Below, piece by piece: positions 17,923 to 28,702 of a stretch of DNA of 57,390 nucleotides. A program made the translations under genes and the position numbers. Under the pieces are notes generated by a model that saw only the letters and a program-made list of their open reading frames with translations, made no database searches and was not told the DNA's origin. The stretch's first letter is position 1; the number at the start of each line of letters is the position of its first letter. Source of the stretch: Isotricha intestinalis (taxonomy: Eukaryota; Ciliophora; Litostomatea; Vestibuliferida; Isotrichidae). The stretch is taken from assembly GCA_023807065.1 (NCBI GenBank), contig JAJJLU010000391.1, positions 1 through 57,390 of the forward strand. The letters run 5' to 3'.

Positions 17923-20700
17923 TTAATTAAAATTATTTAATCTAATAACATTTGAAATTAAAAAGAAAAAGAATTGATAAACTTCTTCTTTTTTATCAGA
18001 AGGAACACTTTTCTCAACAAATTCTTCAAGAATTTTATAATCATCATTATTAATATTTTTATTTGAATTTACTTTTGTTAATAATACATCAAAATTATTA
18101 AAATTATTTTCTCCCATATACTCTTTTAATTTATTTTTATTTTCGTCAATATTTTTTACAATTTCTTCTTTTTCTTCATCTTTAGTAGTTTTTTTTCTTT
18201 CAAGTTTAATTTTGTCATCATCAAAACCTTCTTCTTCTTCTTCCTCTTCTTCTTCTTTTTCAGAATTATTTTCAGATATATTTTTTTCTTCTTCTTCTTT
18301 TTCATTTTTTTCATCTTCTTTTTCTAAAGGGGAAGGAGTAGATAAAGGCTGTATATTGTCACCTTCTATATTAGTTAATTCACCACTCCCTTCATTTTCA
18401 ATTTTTGATTCTTCTTTTTCTTCCAAAGGAGAAAAATCATTTAATAAATCATCTAAATTTGATGGCATGATTTTTGATTCTACAAAATTTTCATTTATAT
18501 TTTTTTCATTTTGATTATCCACATTTGCATTATCATTTTTTTCTTTTGTATCATTTATTTTTGTTATTTCAGTTTCTTCTTTATTTTTATTTTCATCTTT
18601 TTTTTCCTCATTTATTTCTGTTATTTCAGTTTCTTCTTTATATTTATTTTCATCTTTTTTTTCCTCAGTTATTTCATCTATATTTGTAGTTTCATCTTTA
18701 TTTTCATTATTATCATTTTCATCTTTAGTATTATTCTTTTCTTTAATATTTTCAGTTATATCAATTATTTCATTATTTTCTTTTATTTCATTGCGATCTT
18801 CACAATTATTTTCTGCATTAATATTTGAAATTTGTTCTTCATTATCACTTTTTTTTGTTTCAATATCTTCTTTTTTTTCAATGTTTTCATTAATATCTTT
18901 TTCTTCATTATTTTCATCTATATCTTTTTTATCATTAATATCTTTTTCCTCCTTGTTTTCATATATATTTTTATTTTCACTAATTATATTTGTATTTTCT
19001 TTCTCCTCAATTTCTTTGGTAATGATTGTTTCTTTTTTCTGCTCATTTTCATTGTTTTCCATATTTTCACTTTTTTCATAAAGATTTTTTTTATCAGTAT
19101 TTTCAGTATTTTCTTTTTCATTAATTATATTTAAACTATCTTTCTCATTATTACCATTTATAACATTTGTTTTTTGTTCTTTATCATTGTCACTGTTATT
19201 ATCCATAAACATATCTAATACTCCTTCATCAGGAATAACATCTTTAGTTTCTTTAATTATAATAGGTTTCATTTTATTTAAATTATTAAAGAAATCTGAA
19301 GCTTTATAATCCATATATCCTTCTCCTGATTTTATTTCTTTTTTAATTACAACTTTATTTTCTTTTTTAATTTCAACTTTCTTTTCTTTTTTAATTTCTA
19401 TTTTTGGGTCTTTCTTCTTAATTATATTTGGATTTTTTTTATTTGAAACAACTTTTTTTTCAATTACTTTATTTACTTTTTCCTTTTTCAAATCTTTTTT
19501 AACATTATCTTTTTCAAATTCTTCAATTAATTTATTAAAATTATCTTTTACAACTGGATTTTCTTTTTTAATAATAGGTTTTTTAACATTTTTTCCAGAA
19601 CTAACTTTCTTTTTAGCACTTGAAGGCCTTGCTTTTGGAATATTTATTATTTCTGATTTTTTAATATTAGCATTATTATTTATATTAGCTTTATCTTCTC
19701 TTTTAATTAAATTATTATTATTAACTTTCCTATCAATTGCACTACTTGGTCTTGAAATTTTAATTTTTTTCTTTTCAGGGAGAATATTATCATTTTTTTT
19801 TTTCACAAGACCTTTCTTTTTCTTTTTTATATTTTTTTTTTTAGTTTTCTTATTTATAAAATTATATAAATCGTCATAATATCCATATTTTTTAGCATTT
19901 TCTTGAACTTCATTTCTACTTAAAATTTCTTTAATTCCAGGTCTAATTATGTCATCTTTTTCTAACAAAATAAAGATTAAATTTTTTAATTCAATACTAA
20001 GATCATAATTAATAGGTTCATATGGTTCATTTATTATTTTTAGTATTAGAGTAGTTTTTCCTTCAGAATCAAAAGGATGTTTAAAAGTACATAATTCATA
20101 TAATAAAACTCCAAGAGCCCAAACATCACTCTTATGATTATATTTTTTGTTATTACAAATTTCTGGTGATAAATAATATGGTGTTCCTATTATAGTAGAA
20201 GCAAATTTCCCTTTTCCTAATTTTTTTGCTACTCCTAAATCTCCTATTTTTATTTTTAAATCATCTGTTAAAAATATATTTAATGACTTTAAATCTCGAT
20301 GTAATATTTTTTTTGAATGTAAATATGCTATTCCCAAAGCAATTTGAAAAAAAATATTCCATATAATTTCTTCAGATAAATGAGGGACTTTTTTTTTTTG
20401 CTCTTTTAAAAAATATTCTAAATCTCCTTGATTACAATATTCCATTATAATATATAAATTTTTATCTTCATGGAATGAGTCTATATATTTTACTATATAT
20501 TTTGAATTTAATTGAGAAAGAAATTTTGCTTCGTTTTCTAAACTTTTTATTTCTTTATTATCTAAACCTATTAATGGTATTTTTTTTAAAACATATTCTT
20601 TTAAATCATTTTCTTTTTTTACTTTATATACTATCCCATATGAACCTGAACCTAATTCACTGATTATTATGTAATTTCTTATTTTTTTTGGGGGTTCCAT
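17923..20700 (-). CDS. NEK-like Ser/Thr kinase with a long charged tail
   Basis: A 925-residue protein. The kinase domain spans about 8-266: Gly loop GSGSYG (17-22), VAIK-type Lys at about 39, HRDLKSLN with HRD at 134-136, DLG at 154-156 in place of DFG (common in NIMA-related kinases), and GTPYYLSPE at 172-180. All catalytic residues are present. NEK kinases act on cilia, basal bodies and mitosis and are greatly expanded in ciliates. After the domain comes a 650-residue tail dominated by Lys, Glu, Asn and Ile, with near-repeats of the type EEKKDENKxKEETEITxIN around residues 655-715 and poly-Glu runs near 835. A short ordered region ends the protein. The start ATG (MEPPKKIRNY) immediately precedes the domain. 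Confidence 0.9.
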   Translation of the reverse strand: MEPPKKIRNYIIISELGSGSYGIVYKVKKENDLKEYVLKKIPLIGLDNKEIKSLENEAKFLSQLNSKYIVKYIDSFHEDKNLYIIMEYCNQGDLEYFLKEQKKKVPHLSEEIIWNIFFQIALGIAYLHSKKILHRDLKSLNIFLTDDLKIKIGDLGVAKKLGKGKFASTIIGTPYYLSPEICNNKKYNHKSDVWALGVLLYELCTFKHPFDSEGKTTLILKIINEPYEPINYDLSIELKNLIFILLEKDDIIRPGIKEILSRNEVQENAKKYGYYDDLYNFINKKTKKKNIKKKKKGLVKKKNDNILPEKKKIKISRPSSAIDRKVNNNNLIKREDKANINNNANIKKSEIINIPKARPSSAKKKVSSGKNVKKPIIKKENPVVKDNFNKLIEEFEKDNVKKDLKKEKVNKVIEKKVVSNKKNPNIIKKKDPKIEIKKEKKVEIKKENKVVIKKEIKSGEGYMDYKASDFFNNLNKMKPIIIKETKDVIPDEGVLDMFMDNNSDNDKEQKTNVINGNNEKDSLNIINEKENTENTDKKNLYEKSENMENNENEQKKETIITKEIEEKENTNIISENKNIYENKEEKDINDKKDIDENNEEKDINENIEKKEDIETKKSDNEEQISNINAENNCEDRNEIKENNEIIDITENIKEKNNTKDENDNNENKDETTNIDEITEEKKDENKYKEETEITEINEEKKDENKNKEETEITKINDTKEKNDNANVDNQNEKNINENFVESKIMPSNLDDLLNDFSPLEEKEESKIENEGSGELTNIEGDNIQPLSTPSPLEKEDEKNEKEEEEKNISENNSEKEEEEEEEEEGFDDDKIKLERKKTTKDEEKEEIVKNIDENKNKLKEYMGENNFNNFDVLLTKVNSNKNINNDDYKILEEFVEKSVPSDKKEEVYQFFFFLISNVIRLNNFN

Positions 20701-21116
20701 TTTTTTATTTTTTTTTGAATTTCAAATTTATCTATTTGTGCAATTTTATTATATTTTATTTTTAAATCAAAAATTTTTTTTCTTTTTTTTATTTAAATTA
20801 AATTAAATTACTTTTAGACAAATTTTATTATATATACATTATAATTTAGAAAATATCAATTATTAAAGATTAATTAAAATTATATTTATTAACTCCAAAT
20901 CCCAATTCAGTTAAAGAATTATTAATTACAAAGAGAGATAAAATATTCCTTTTCATATAAAGATATAAAATTTTGATTCATAAATAATAATACAAAATTA
21001 CCCAATAAATTCATTCATTTATAAAATTAATTCTTCTAAACACTATAAAAAACTATAAATACAAAGTTTTAATCAAAAATCAATCTAAAAGTTCGATAAA
21101 TTGATATTTGATTATT
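20701..21116. other. Intergenic, nothing seen
   Basis: About 416 bp between two minus-strand genes, AT-rich with T-runs just upstream of the kinase start. No frame, repeat or RNA is recognised. Confidence 0.5.
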
Positions 21117-21353
21117 TTAATTTTGATCTTCTGAACTTGTGTCAGTATCATATGATAAATCGTTTGAATTATTTAATGAATCTTTTTTATAAATCATAAG
21201 AGTATAAGATGATTTTGATGGAGAAGAAAGTTTATCTAAAATAAACTTTTTAACATTTTTATTTGGAATTAAAAATCTAAAATAAATTTAAAATATTTAC
21301 TTTTGTTTTGGGGCATTTAATATTGAAGGATGATAATATTCAAAATTATCCAT
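21117..21353 (-). CDS. Small spliced gene, 70-residue hypothetical protein
   Basis: This gene is too short and too broken for a plain open-frame search. Exon 1 is 21301-21353 (ATG at 21353), followed by a 24-nt intron at 21277-21300, then exon 2 at 21117-21276 ending in TAA. Joined, the frame gives 70 residues starting MDNFEYYHPSIL and ending with an acidic Ser/Asp/Thr-rich tail. Without removing the intron the frame stops at the TAA inside the donor. The intron has the same GTAAA...TAG form as four others in the window. Composition matches real genes (Asp, Ser, Pro, Tyr present). No family recognised; there is no membrane segment. Confidence 0.7.
21277..21300 (-). other. 24-nt spliceosomal intron
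   Basis: On the minus strand it begins GTAAAT and ends TTTTAG. It interrupts a codon after its second base, and removal restores a frame of 70 codons. Confidence 0.75.
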
Positions 21354-23688
21354 ATTTAAATCTTTATTTTTATAATAATGAGTTTAATATTAAATTATAA
21401 TTCGTATTAAATACATGATTTGAGAAAAAAATGTTTTAAAATATTTTTCATGTATATTAGTTTCTCCTTTAGAATTATAGATTATAAAAAATCCTTTATA
21501 TCTTTAAATTGAAATTTATATTTCAATATTGGGAATTGAATCTATGAATTTATTAATATTTTTTGTTGAAAATCATTTCATATAATTTAAAAATGAAGAT
21601 CTTTAATATTATTATATAAAAAAAGACAAATGAAAATAATGAATAATGCCAGGAATTATTGTTAATAGAATTGTTGATGTTTTTTAAGAGATTAAATAAT
21701 TAATTTAAATAAAGGAAAAAAGTTAATTTAAAAGATATATTTTATTAATCTATCGTTTATTTGGATTTATTATTGATGCTAATCTCAAAAAATAAATTGA
21801 ATGAATCAACAAAAAAGAAAAAAATAAAAAATAATAAATGATTCTATTCTTCCATAATTTTGATGGAATGATCTTTTTTATTATAAAAACTATACAATAA
21901 AACCCTTAATATACAGAAAAATGTTCTAAAAATTTTGTAATTAGATTCATTAAAAGAAAATTGATTTTTAAAGTTTAGACAAGCCTTAAAATATTTTATA
22001 ACATATCATATTTTATGTTTGATAAGAAAATATCAATTAATTTAAAAACAAAAGATATTCTTAAAAATATTTGTATCAATTTGATAACTCTATTTTTTGT
22101 CTATTAATTTAAAAAAATTAGCTAAAAATTATTTAAAGAAGGTTTAACAGAGAAAATGTATTTATTATTTTAAAAAAATAGTTTAAAATGAGAATGAAAT
22201 CTCAAAAGGAAGGATTAAAAAATTATAAACATTCTAATAATTAAGTTCAATCTAAGGGATTTTAATTTACAAATAGGAAAAAATATAGAGTAACTATTAA
22301 CCAAAAATAATTTAGAAATTGATATGAAAAAGAAAATAAAGGAAAAAATGAAATAATTTATTTCTTGACTATTATAAAATCTTATAATATAATTATATAT
22401 AATCACACCTAACAATTTCAATAAAAAATTTAGATGAATTATTTAGAAAAAGTTATCAAAGTTTATATAAAATTATCGTCAACCACCGAAAAGCAATTGA
22501 TAATTTCATTCTATTTTATAATTATATCTTTTAAAATGTATTGATTATAAAGAAAAAAATTCTTCCTTCATATTCAATATCTTTAAAAAATTAACTCAAA
22601 TAATATTTTTTTTTAGTAAATATTCTTTTAAATCATAGACTCATTTTTTGATTATTATAATATATTATGATAACTCAAAGATCTCTAGAAAAATATAAAA
22701 ATCTCTTTTTATTGATTAATAAAAGAATCCATTGAGGTTAAATTAAGGAAATTATAAATTTACTTTATTTCACTATATTTTAATTAACTCCATAATTTAT
22801 GAATATGAATATTTAATTTATATATATAGAAGAATAATAATTTTTTATATAATATGAATGAAAAGGGAATTTTAAAATTAGTTTTAATTTAGAATTAATT
22901 AGATTCTTATATTTATTTTATAAAAGAATGTGTTTTCTTTTAATTTTAAGATAACCAAATAAGAGATAATTATTGAATAAAGGATATGATTCAATTAAGA
23001 TTTGTTTCACTATTAAACAAAGAAAAATGACAATCTAGTTTTCTTTTAATCACTTTTAAAAAAAATTAATTTTTAATTAATTCCTTCTTTAGAATTTCTT
23101 CAATAAATTAAATTACCTTAAAAGTCGTATTAGAACAATCCTCTCATGAACAAGTAAATTTTTTTTTTGGAGAGATAGGCTTTATTGCCACTAAAAATAA
23201 ATTTTCTTTTAAAATGCATAAAATTATAAACTAATTTTGGAGAATGGAAATGATTTAGAGAAGAAAAAAAGGATTGTTTCAATTTTAAAATCAAAATTTC
23301 TTAAATATATGTTTAAAGTTAAAAAGTATTATAGCAGTTACAAGTTTTAACCTTTTTAAATATATCTTATAAATATGATAATGATATATAAATTCCTCTT
23401 AGTCGAGACTAGGTTTTAAATTGAGAAATTGATTTTTTAAAAAATTGAACCTATTTAAAATCAGATGCCTTTAATAAAAAGATTACAGTAATTTACAAGA
23501 AAGGATTTCCCTAAGAGTAGATAACTCCTTAAATTTTGTTAATAAAATTATATTTAATGAATTATTTAATGATTTTATAATTTTTGTGAATAAATAAAGA
23601 AAAATAAAATGATTTTTAGTTTTTAAAATAATATATTGTAGAATAAAACAAATAATTTTTATTTTTTAAGCTTTTATTTTAATTACTT
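21354..23688. other. 2.3-kb gap, the largest without an intact gene; possible decayed frames
   Basis: No intact gene. A plus-strand frame from ATG at about 21646 (MPGIIVNRIVDVF) runs some 155 codons with about twelve stops, mostly TAA. The stop density is near chance for such AT-rich DNA, so it may be an old gene or nothing. Another sensible piece is at about 23178-23234 (GEIGFIATKNKFSFKM), loosely like a kinase N-lobe. No introns of the local type restore either one. No RNA gene or repeat was recognised. Confidence 0.35.
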
Positions 23689-24202
23689 TTATACCCAAAT
23701 TTTAATCATATCAATTTCAAGATCATCATCTTCAAGAACCAAAGATAAAATAATTATAATAACTGTTATTATAGAGACGATACAGGATATCATATAATAG
23801 ATGAATTTAATTTTAAAAATTAAACTAACTTTCTTTGTATTTTTATAATTTTCTTTTTGTTCTCCAATCAATAAGTCAAAAGAATAATTTTTAGTGAAAA
23901 ATATATAACAATTAAATATAATTATTATAAAGGATAATAAAAGAAATATCCAATTATTTGATCCAATTGCCATTATAATTGAAGCTATATTGAAATAAAT
24001 TTCAATTTTAACAATCTAATGTTTTAAAAAGAAAAAACTTTACTTTTTTAAGTTTTGATCTTATATTCTGTAAATACTGAACTTTATTTTTAAATTCATC
24101 TAAATCTGACCACTATTTTATAAATAATAAATTTACTATTATAACTGTCATCATTGTATTTATTACAGTTAAAATAAGATAAAATATGTTAAATATTAAC
24201 AT
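23689..24202 (-). CDS. Spliced gene for a small multi-pass membrane protein
   Basis: Three exons: 24137-24202 (ATG at 24202), 24044-24112 and 23689-24015, separated by introns of 24 and 28 nt. The joined frame is 153 residues. Hydrophobic segments lie at about 1-22, 55-68 joined by SNNW to 73-91, and 118-143, so three or four membrane passes, with charged loops (WSDLDEFKNK..., EQKENYKNTKK) between them. The C-terminal tail is acidic, then ends KIWV. An open frame of 94 codons in exon 3 alone would miss the first membrane segment. Just upstream of the chosen ATG the frame stays open for 11 codons to a TAA, so the true start could lie in a further exon. Family not recognised; a tetraspanning protein is possible. 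Confidence 0.7.
24016..24043 (-). other. 28-nt spliceosomal intron
   Basis: Minus strand, begins GTAAAG and ends CATTAG, between whole codons. Removal joins exons 2 and 3 of the membrane protein gene. Confidence 0.75.
24113..24136 (-). other. 24-nt spliceosomal intron
   Basis: Minus strand, begins GTAAAT and ends AAATAG, between whole codons. The in-frame TAG at its end would otherwise stop translation immediately before WSDLDEF. Confidence 0.75.
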
Positions 24203-24465
24203 TTTGAAATTTATTGTAACTTTAGCACAAATAAATTATTTCATTAAAAAATAAAATTAAATAAGTAATAATAATTTAATAATCATCAGAATAATTTTTT
24301 GATATTAAAATACAAATTTATTCCTATTAAAAAGTAATAGACAAGATAAGTAAATACAATAAATATTTATAAATCTTTAAAAATAGGAAAATTTAATTAA
24401 AAAAAATCTTTTAAATATAAAAAAAAAATATATTTTTTCAAAAAAAAAAACCAAATTATCAAATA

Positions 24466-24954
24466 TTATTTTTTTCCTTCAATAGTATTAGGAACAACTT
24501 GAGTTTGTTGATTAGACATAGCTTCAATTTTAGAAAGAATAAATTTCCCAAAAGCAGTATCAGCAATAGAAGCTTCTTGATTTAAAATTTCTTCAGGAAG
24601 ACCTTTTCCACATAAATATAAGCAAATAGCATTAGTAAAATGATTACAATTATTTTTTAAAATATGATAAGATTGCTCATTATAAAGATCATCAATAGTT
24701 TTTAAATAATTTTCAAATTCTTCTTTTGTTTTAGTTGTAGTTCCAAAAACTGATTCTTTAATTGGAATTCCATAAGGAGTACATTTTGGTTTTCCTATAC
24801 ATATTCCTCCTCCAAAAAAATATTCATTTCCATATACTATTAAAGATGTATGCCATATTGCTTCTATGTCTCTTCCTGTCATAAATTTTGCTACTTTTGT
24901 TGCCATTCCATTGGTTAAGTCATATTGATATAAGAGTACTTCGTGTTCTGTCAT
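24466..24954 (-). CDS. PPPDE/DeSI-type cysteine peptidase
   Basis: A 162-residue protein matching the DeSI-1 group of the PPPDE superfamily in length and motifs. The catalytic His lies at residue 35 in IWHTSLIVYGNEYFFGGGI, and the catalytic Cys at residue 103 in LKNNCNHFTN. The N-terminal VLLYQYDLTNGMA is also typical. DeSI enzymes remove SUMO from proteins, and some have deubiquitinase or palmitoyl-thioesterase activity. No signal peptide, so cytosolic or nuclear. It is a compact single-exon gene. Confidence 0.9.
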   Translation of the reverse strand: MTEHEVLLYQYDLTNGMATKVAKFMTGRDIEAIWHTSLIVYGNEYFFGGGICIGKPKCTPYGIPIKESVFGTTTKTKEEFENYLKTIDDLYNEQSYHILKNNCNHFTNAICLYLCGKGLPEEILNQEASIADTAFGKFILSKIEAMSNQQTQVVPNTIEGKK

Positions 24955-25109
24955 TTTTTTTCTTTGGGAATGTTTAATTTTGTTTTTTTTTTAGTTTATT
25001 TTTTTTTAATAATTTTAGGAAATGTTGTTTTTTTTGAAAATTACATATGATTTTTTATTTTTTTTTTATTTAGATTATAATTTAATAATTTTAAATTAAT
25101 TTTTTAAAA

Positions 25110-26016
25110 ATGAAAAGAAATTTTTCGCCTCTTAGATGTGGAAGGTAAAAAATATATATTAAAAAAATAAATTAGCCAACCTAAAGTAATTTATTATCCT
25201 CCATCAACATACGGTCATAATTTTGATTTTAAAACTCCTATTGAAGAATTAAAAGGAAGATCATCAAAACATATTCCTTTAAAACCATCTAATGAATATT
25301 CCACTTTTAGAAAAAGAACTTTAAAAATGCAACCTAACACAAGAAGAACAGTTAATCCAGAATTTTCACCAGATAACACAAACCATAATAATAACAAAAA
25401 ATTTAATGTTTTTAATAATTATAAAAATGATATTCCCTTAAGAAATTCTTCAAAAAAAACTTTTTTAGAGAAAAATAAATCTAATATTGAGTTTAATGAT
25501 TATTCAAATTATATAGAACCAACTAGGAAAAATAATTCTGTTTGTGAAAAAATGAAAAGACAATATGATTATAATAGTGAAATAATAAATTTACCAGGAA
25601 CTTATAAAAGAGATATAAAAGATATTCATGATGATATTTTTACAATATATAAGAAAAAAAAAGGAACAGCATTTGGAATTAAAAATCAACAATTATATCA
25701 ATCAAAAATTAAATGTTTAAATGGAAAAGGATTTGATGGTAATATACCAAATATGAAAAAAAAAATTTTGAGTATAAATACTGATAATATTAATACAAAT
25801 AATTATATATATCCTAATAGAAATCATAATTATTTTACGAGTGTCTCTCAAAAAGATTTTGGAAATTATAATACTTGTAATAATGGTGTTTCTGGTAATT
25901 ATAAAAAACAAAATCTCCCTTTTAAAAATGAAATTTTTAGAGTTATTCATCAACAACCATTGAAGACCAAATATAAGTATAATTATAAAAATTTAAGTCA
26001 AATTACTATTGGATAA
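25110..26016 (+). CDS. Spliced gene, 291-residue hypothetical protein
   Basis: Exon 1 is 25110-25144 (ATG then ten codons plus two bases), the intron 25145-25175, and exon 2 25176-26016. The joined reading begins MKRNFSPLRCGSQPKVIYYP and enters the long frame exactly in phase, adding 62 residues to the ATG at 25327 that a simple frame search would pick. The added part is rich in Pro, Tyr and Lys (YYPPSTYGHNFDFKTP). The rest is Asn/Lys/Tyr-rich and basic with no membrane segment or catalytic motif. Its style (short Pro/Tyr motifs in a disordered basic chain) recalls cytoskeleton-associated proteins, but the family is not recognised. Confidence 0.75.
25145..25175 (+). other. 31-nt spliceosomal intron
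   Basis: Begins GTAAAA, ends AATTAG and splits a codon (AG/C). Removal puts an upstream ATG in frame with the 25176-26016 exon. Confidence 0.8.
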
Positions 26017-26191
26017 AAATCATTTTACATTTTAATATTTTTTTATTTAATAACACACAATTAAAAGAATTAAACATATATTTTTTTCTTAAAAATTTTT
26101 ACTATTATTTAAAATAAAATATACATTCTAATTTACAACAATAAATATAAAACTAATTACTCTAAATACAAACTATAATATTATAAACTCT

Positions 26192-27592
26192 TTATTCATC
26201 TTTGAATTTTATGTTGAATAATTGTTCCCCAATTTTTACTTCATAATCATATAATAAAGAACTTAATTCAAATTTATTTCCATTTAATATATACCAAGTT
26301 CCATATGTGCTAGATTTTTTATTTCCATTTCCATCACATAATCTCCATTTATTAATATATTTATTATAAAAAAATGTACAATGGACTCTTGATAAAAAAG
26401 GATTATCTAAATTAATAGTACAATTTTCTCTTCCAATTGAAATATGTGGATTTGAAGAATTAAATTTATATTCTTTATATTTATTACGATTAAACTCATT
26501 TTTATCTTCAAAAATTTTTATATTTAAATCATTTTCATTATCAAGATTAAAAGATATTAAATTACGTCCTAAAATAAGATAATTATTTAAAGTATCTTCA
26601 TTACTTAAATAATAATCATTATAAATTTTAATATACATTAGAAATTTATTTTCTTTTACATTATTATTTAAATTTTGTATATAATAATGAGCTCTTTTTC
26701 TATCATAATAAATGACAAATAATTTTGTTAATTTAATATCTTTTTCTAAATTTATTATTATATCATTTACAATTTCATCTTTTTCATATTCACTTAAACC
26801 AAAAAAAGTCATTCCATCTCTTTTTTGTCTTAAACCTTCATTACATCCTGATGCATTTATATAAATTATTTTTCCATTAAATAAATTAGATTGATTAATC
26901 TCTGAAATAATTAATTTTGGAGCTAATTCAATTTCTTCATCTAATATTATATTATCAAAATCTAAATTTACTTCCTTCTTTTTTTTTTTTTGATTTTTCA
27001 ATTTATTCTTAATAACAGTTCTTTTTGAATTTTTTGAAATTTTTCTTACAAAAGAATTCTCTTCTGTTGTAAAAATTTGAGTAAAATTTTTAATAGATGA
27101 AGAACTATTTGAAGAAATATTATCATCATGTGAAATTTGACTAATTGATTTATTGTTTCTTTCATCTATAATATCATTATTAAAAATTTTATATTTCATT
27201 AAATTATTATTGTTGACATTATTGTTTTTTTTAATTGAACTATCTGAAATACTATTTTTTGGAGAAGACAGATTATTATTTAATTTTTCTATATCTATTT
27301 CTTTTTCTTCATTTTTTTGTTCTTCATTATCTTTAATATATATTATATTAGATTTAGAAATTTCATTTTTTGTTTTTAATTTTTTATCATTTGATTGTAA
27401 ATTTGAATTTTTTTGTGATATAAAAGAATATTTTTTATTTGAATCTGAATTTAATTTTGAATTTGTATTTGAATTTTTTTCATTTAATATTTTTTGATTT
27501 TGATTTTCTTCTTTTTCTTCATTTGAAATTATTTCTATTTCATTATGTTTTTTTCTACCACAACAAAAAATACTAGAAACTATTGAACTCAT
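26192..27592 (-). CDS. FHA-domain protein
   Basis: A 466-residue protein with a C-terminal forkhead-associated domain at about 375-460. It shows PHISIGRENCTINLDNPFLSRVHC, where GR, the S of LSR and the H of VHC are the phosphothreonine-binding signature, then the late strands ending LFNIKF. A middle region (about 225-370) is folded-looking, with NASGCNEGLRQKRDGMTFFGL and an acidic segment. The N-terminal 220 residues are low-complexity Asn/Ser/Lys. The extreme N-terminus MSSIVSSIFCCGRKK has a CC pair followed by basic residues and could be palmitoylated, tethering the protein to a membrane. FHA domains recognise phosphothreonine, so a kinase-signalling role is expected. Confidence 0.85.
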   Translation of the reverse strand: MSSIVSSIFCCGRKKHNEIEIISNEEKEENQNQKILNEKNSNTNSKLNSDSNKKYSFISQKNSNLQSNDKKLKTKNEISKSNIIYIKDNEEQKNEEKEIDIEKLNNNLSSPKNSISDSSIKKNNNVNNNNLMKYKIFNNDIIDERNNKSISQISHDDNISSNSSSSIKNFTQIFTTEENSFVRKISKNSKRTVIKNKLKNQKKKKKEVNLDFDNIILDEEIELAPKLIISEINQSNLFNGKIIYINASGCNEGLRQKRDGMTFFGLSEYEKDEIVNDIIINLEKDIKLTKLFVIYYDRKRAHYYIQNLNNNVKENKFLMYIKIYNDYYLSNEDTLNNYLILGRNLISFNLDNENDLNIKIFEDKNEFNRNKYKEYKFNSSNPHISIGRENCTINLDNPFLSRVHCTFFYNKYINKWRLCDGNGNKKSSTYGTWYILNGNKFELSSLLYDYEVKIGEQLFNIKFKDE

Positions 27593-28112
27593 TATTTTTT
27601 AAATTATTCTAAAAATTATAACTTTAAAAAAACATAAAAAAAACATTTATAATATTATTTAAATATTTTTTATTCAATTAATCCTAACTTAAGAATCAAA
27701 AATATAAAAAATATTATAACTAAAATTAAAAAATTCATGTAAAAGATAAGATAAAAATTATAAAAAATAGAACAAATAAAATTAACATAAGTAAATATAA
27801 ATGAGAAAAATAGGAAATAAATTATAAAAATTTTAAATGATATTCAAAAAAAACTATAAGAAATATCAAATATTAAGTTCTATCAGAAGAAAATATTTAT
27901 TTCTTTTAAATATAGAAATTAATTAAAATATTATTCTATGAAATTATAGGAATAACTAGAATTATTTTTTATATTTAAAATATTTTAAAATATTTTTTAT
28001 TTATTTTATTTCATTCAAATTTTCACAAATTGAAAAAAATTTTTTTAAATGAAGAATCAAATTAAAATGAAATATTATATATTAATTCTTAAAATTGAAT
28101 AATATTTGTAAA
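27593..28112. other. Intergenic upstream of tRNA-Glu, nothing seen
   Basis: About 520 bp of AT-rich sequence between the divergent FHA gene and the tRNA. No frame or repeat is recognised. Confidence 0.5.
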
Positions 28113-28183
28113 TCCTCATTAGTCTAGGGGTTAGGATATCTCGCTTTCACCGAGAAGACCCGAGTTCAAGTCTCGGATGGGGA
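28113..28183 (+). tRNA. tRNA-Glu (anticodon UUC)
   Basis: A complete cloverleaf. The acceptor arms TCCTCAT and ATGGGGA pair with one G-U. The D arm contains GGGGTTAGGA. The anticodon stem TCTCG/CGAGA encloses loop CTTTCAC, giving anticodon TTC. The T arm is CCGAG-TTCAAGT-CTCGG. The CCA end is not encoded, as normal in eukaryotes, and no intron is present. A T-run at 28186-28192 is a Pol III terminator. It is the only tRNA found and is strikingly GC-rich against its surroundings. Confidence 0.97.
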
Positions 28184-28702
28184 AATTTTTTTGTAAATAT
28201 AACAAAGGAATTAGAGAAATATAAAATTTTATTAGAGAATTATATATTAAATTTGGAGAATATAATAAGAAAGATGGATAAGATGATACTTGTAATATTT
28301 TAGGAATATTAATATGAGTAAAATGTTTTGGTTTCTTCTTTTTTATTTAATTAATATAAAATATGAGCAGCTTGCTGGACTTTAAACTTGGACTTTAAAT
28401 TAAATTAAACTAAATTTTTTTGTAAAAAACTTATTATTTGATGTTAAAAATAATGAATAATATTGATATACCTTTTTTATTTAATATTATTGAATTACCT
28501 ATTTATTAAGATATTCTTTTTTGAATTTATAATTGTTAGAAAAGTAAAATGTTTGAAATCTCAAATGAGTTATTATAAAATATAAAATCTTAAGAATTAT
28601 TAGAATTGATAATCAAATATTTATCATAAAATAAAAAATAAATTTAAAATTAATTTGAATTTTATTTAAAATCTAATTTAAAAATTAATTTCAGAAAAAA
28701 AA
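28184..28702. other. Intergenic after tRNA-Glu, short direct repeat
   Basis: About 520 bp. Near 28366-28400 there is a GC-richer patch with GGACTTTAAA repeated twice about 16 bases apart, preceded by ATGAGCAGCTTGCT. The open frame is only 12 codons. Nothing else is seen. Confidence 0.4.
28186..28192 (+). terminator. Pol III T-run terminator of tRNA-Glu
   Basis: A run of seven T starts three bases after the tRNA 3-prime end, the standard Pol III stop signal. Confidence 0.8.

Noticed and set aside
18212..19134. Several Phe/Ser-rich open frames antisense to the NEK tail
   Set aside because: They are complements of Glu/Lys/Asn-rich codons (GAA, AAA) and carry only Ser/Phe/Ile; shadows of the real gene.
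21646..22109. A 155-codon plus-strand frame starting MPGIIVNRI
   Set aside because: It contains about twelve stops, close to the chance frequency for this base composition, so it was described as a possible relic and not called.
22215..22421. A 68-codon minus-strand frame in the large gap
   Set aside because: Phe/Ile/Ser/Leu-dominated with no other support; expected by chance at this AT content.
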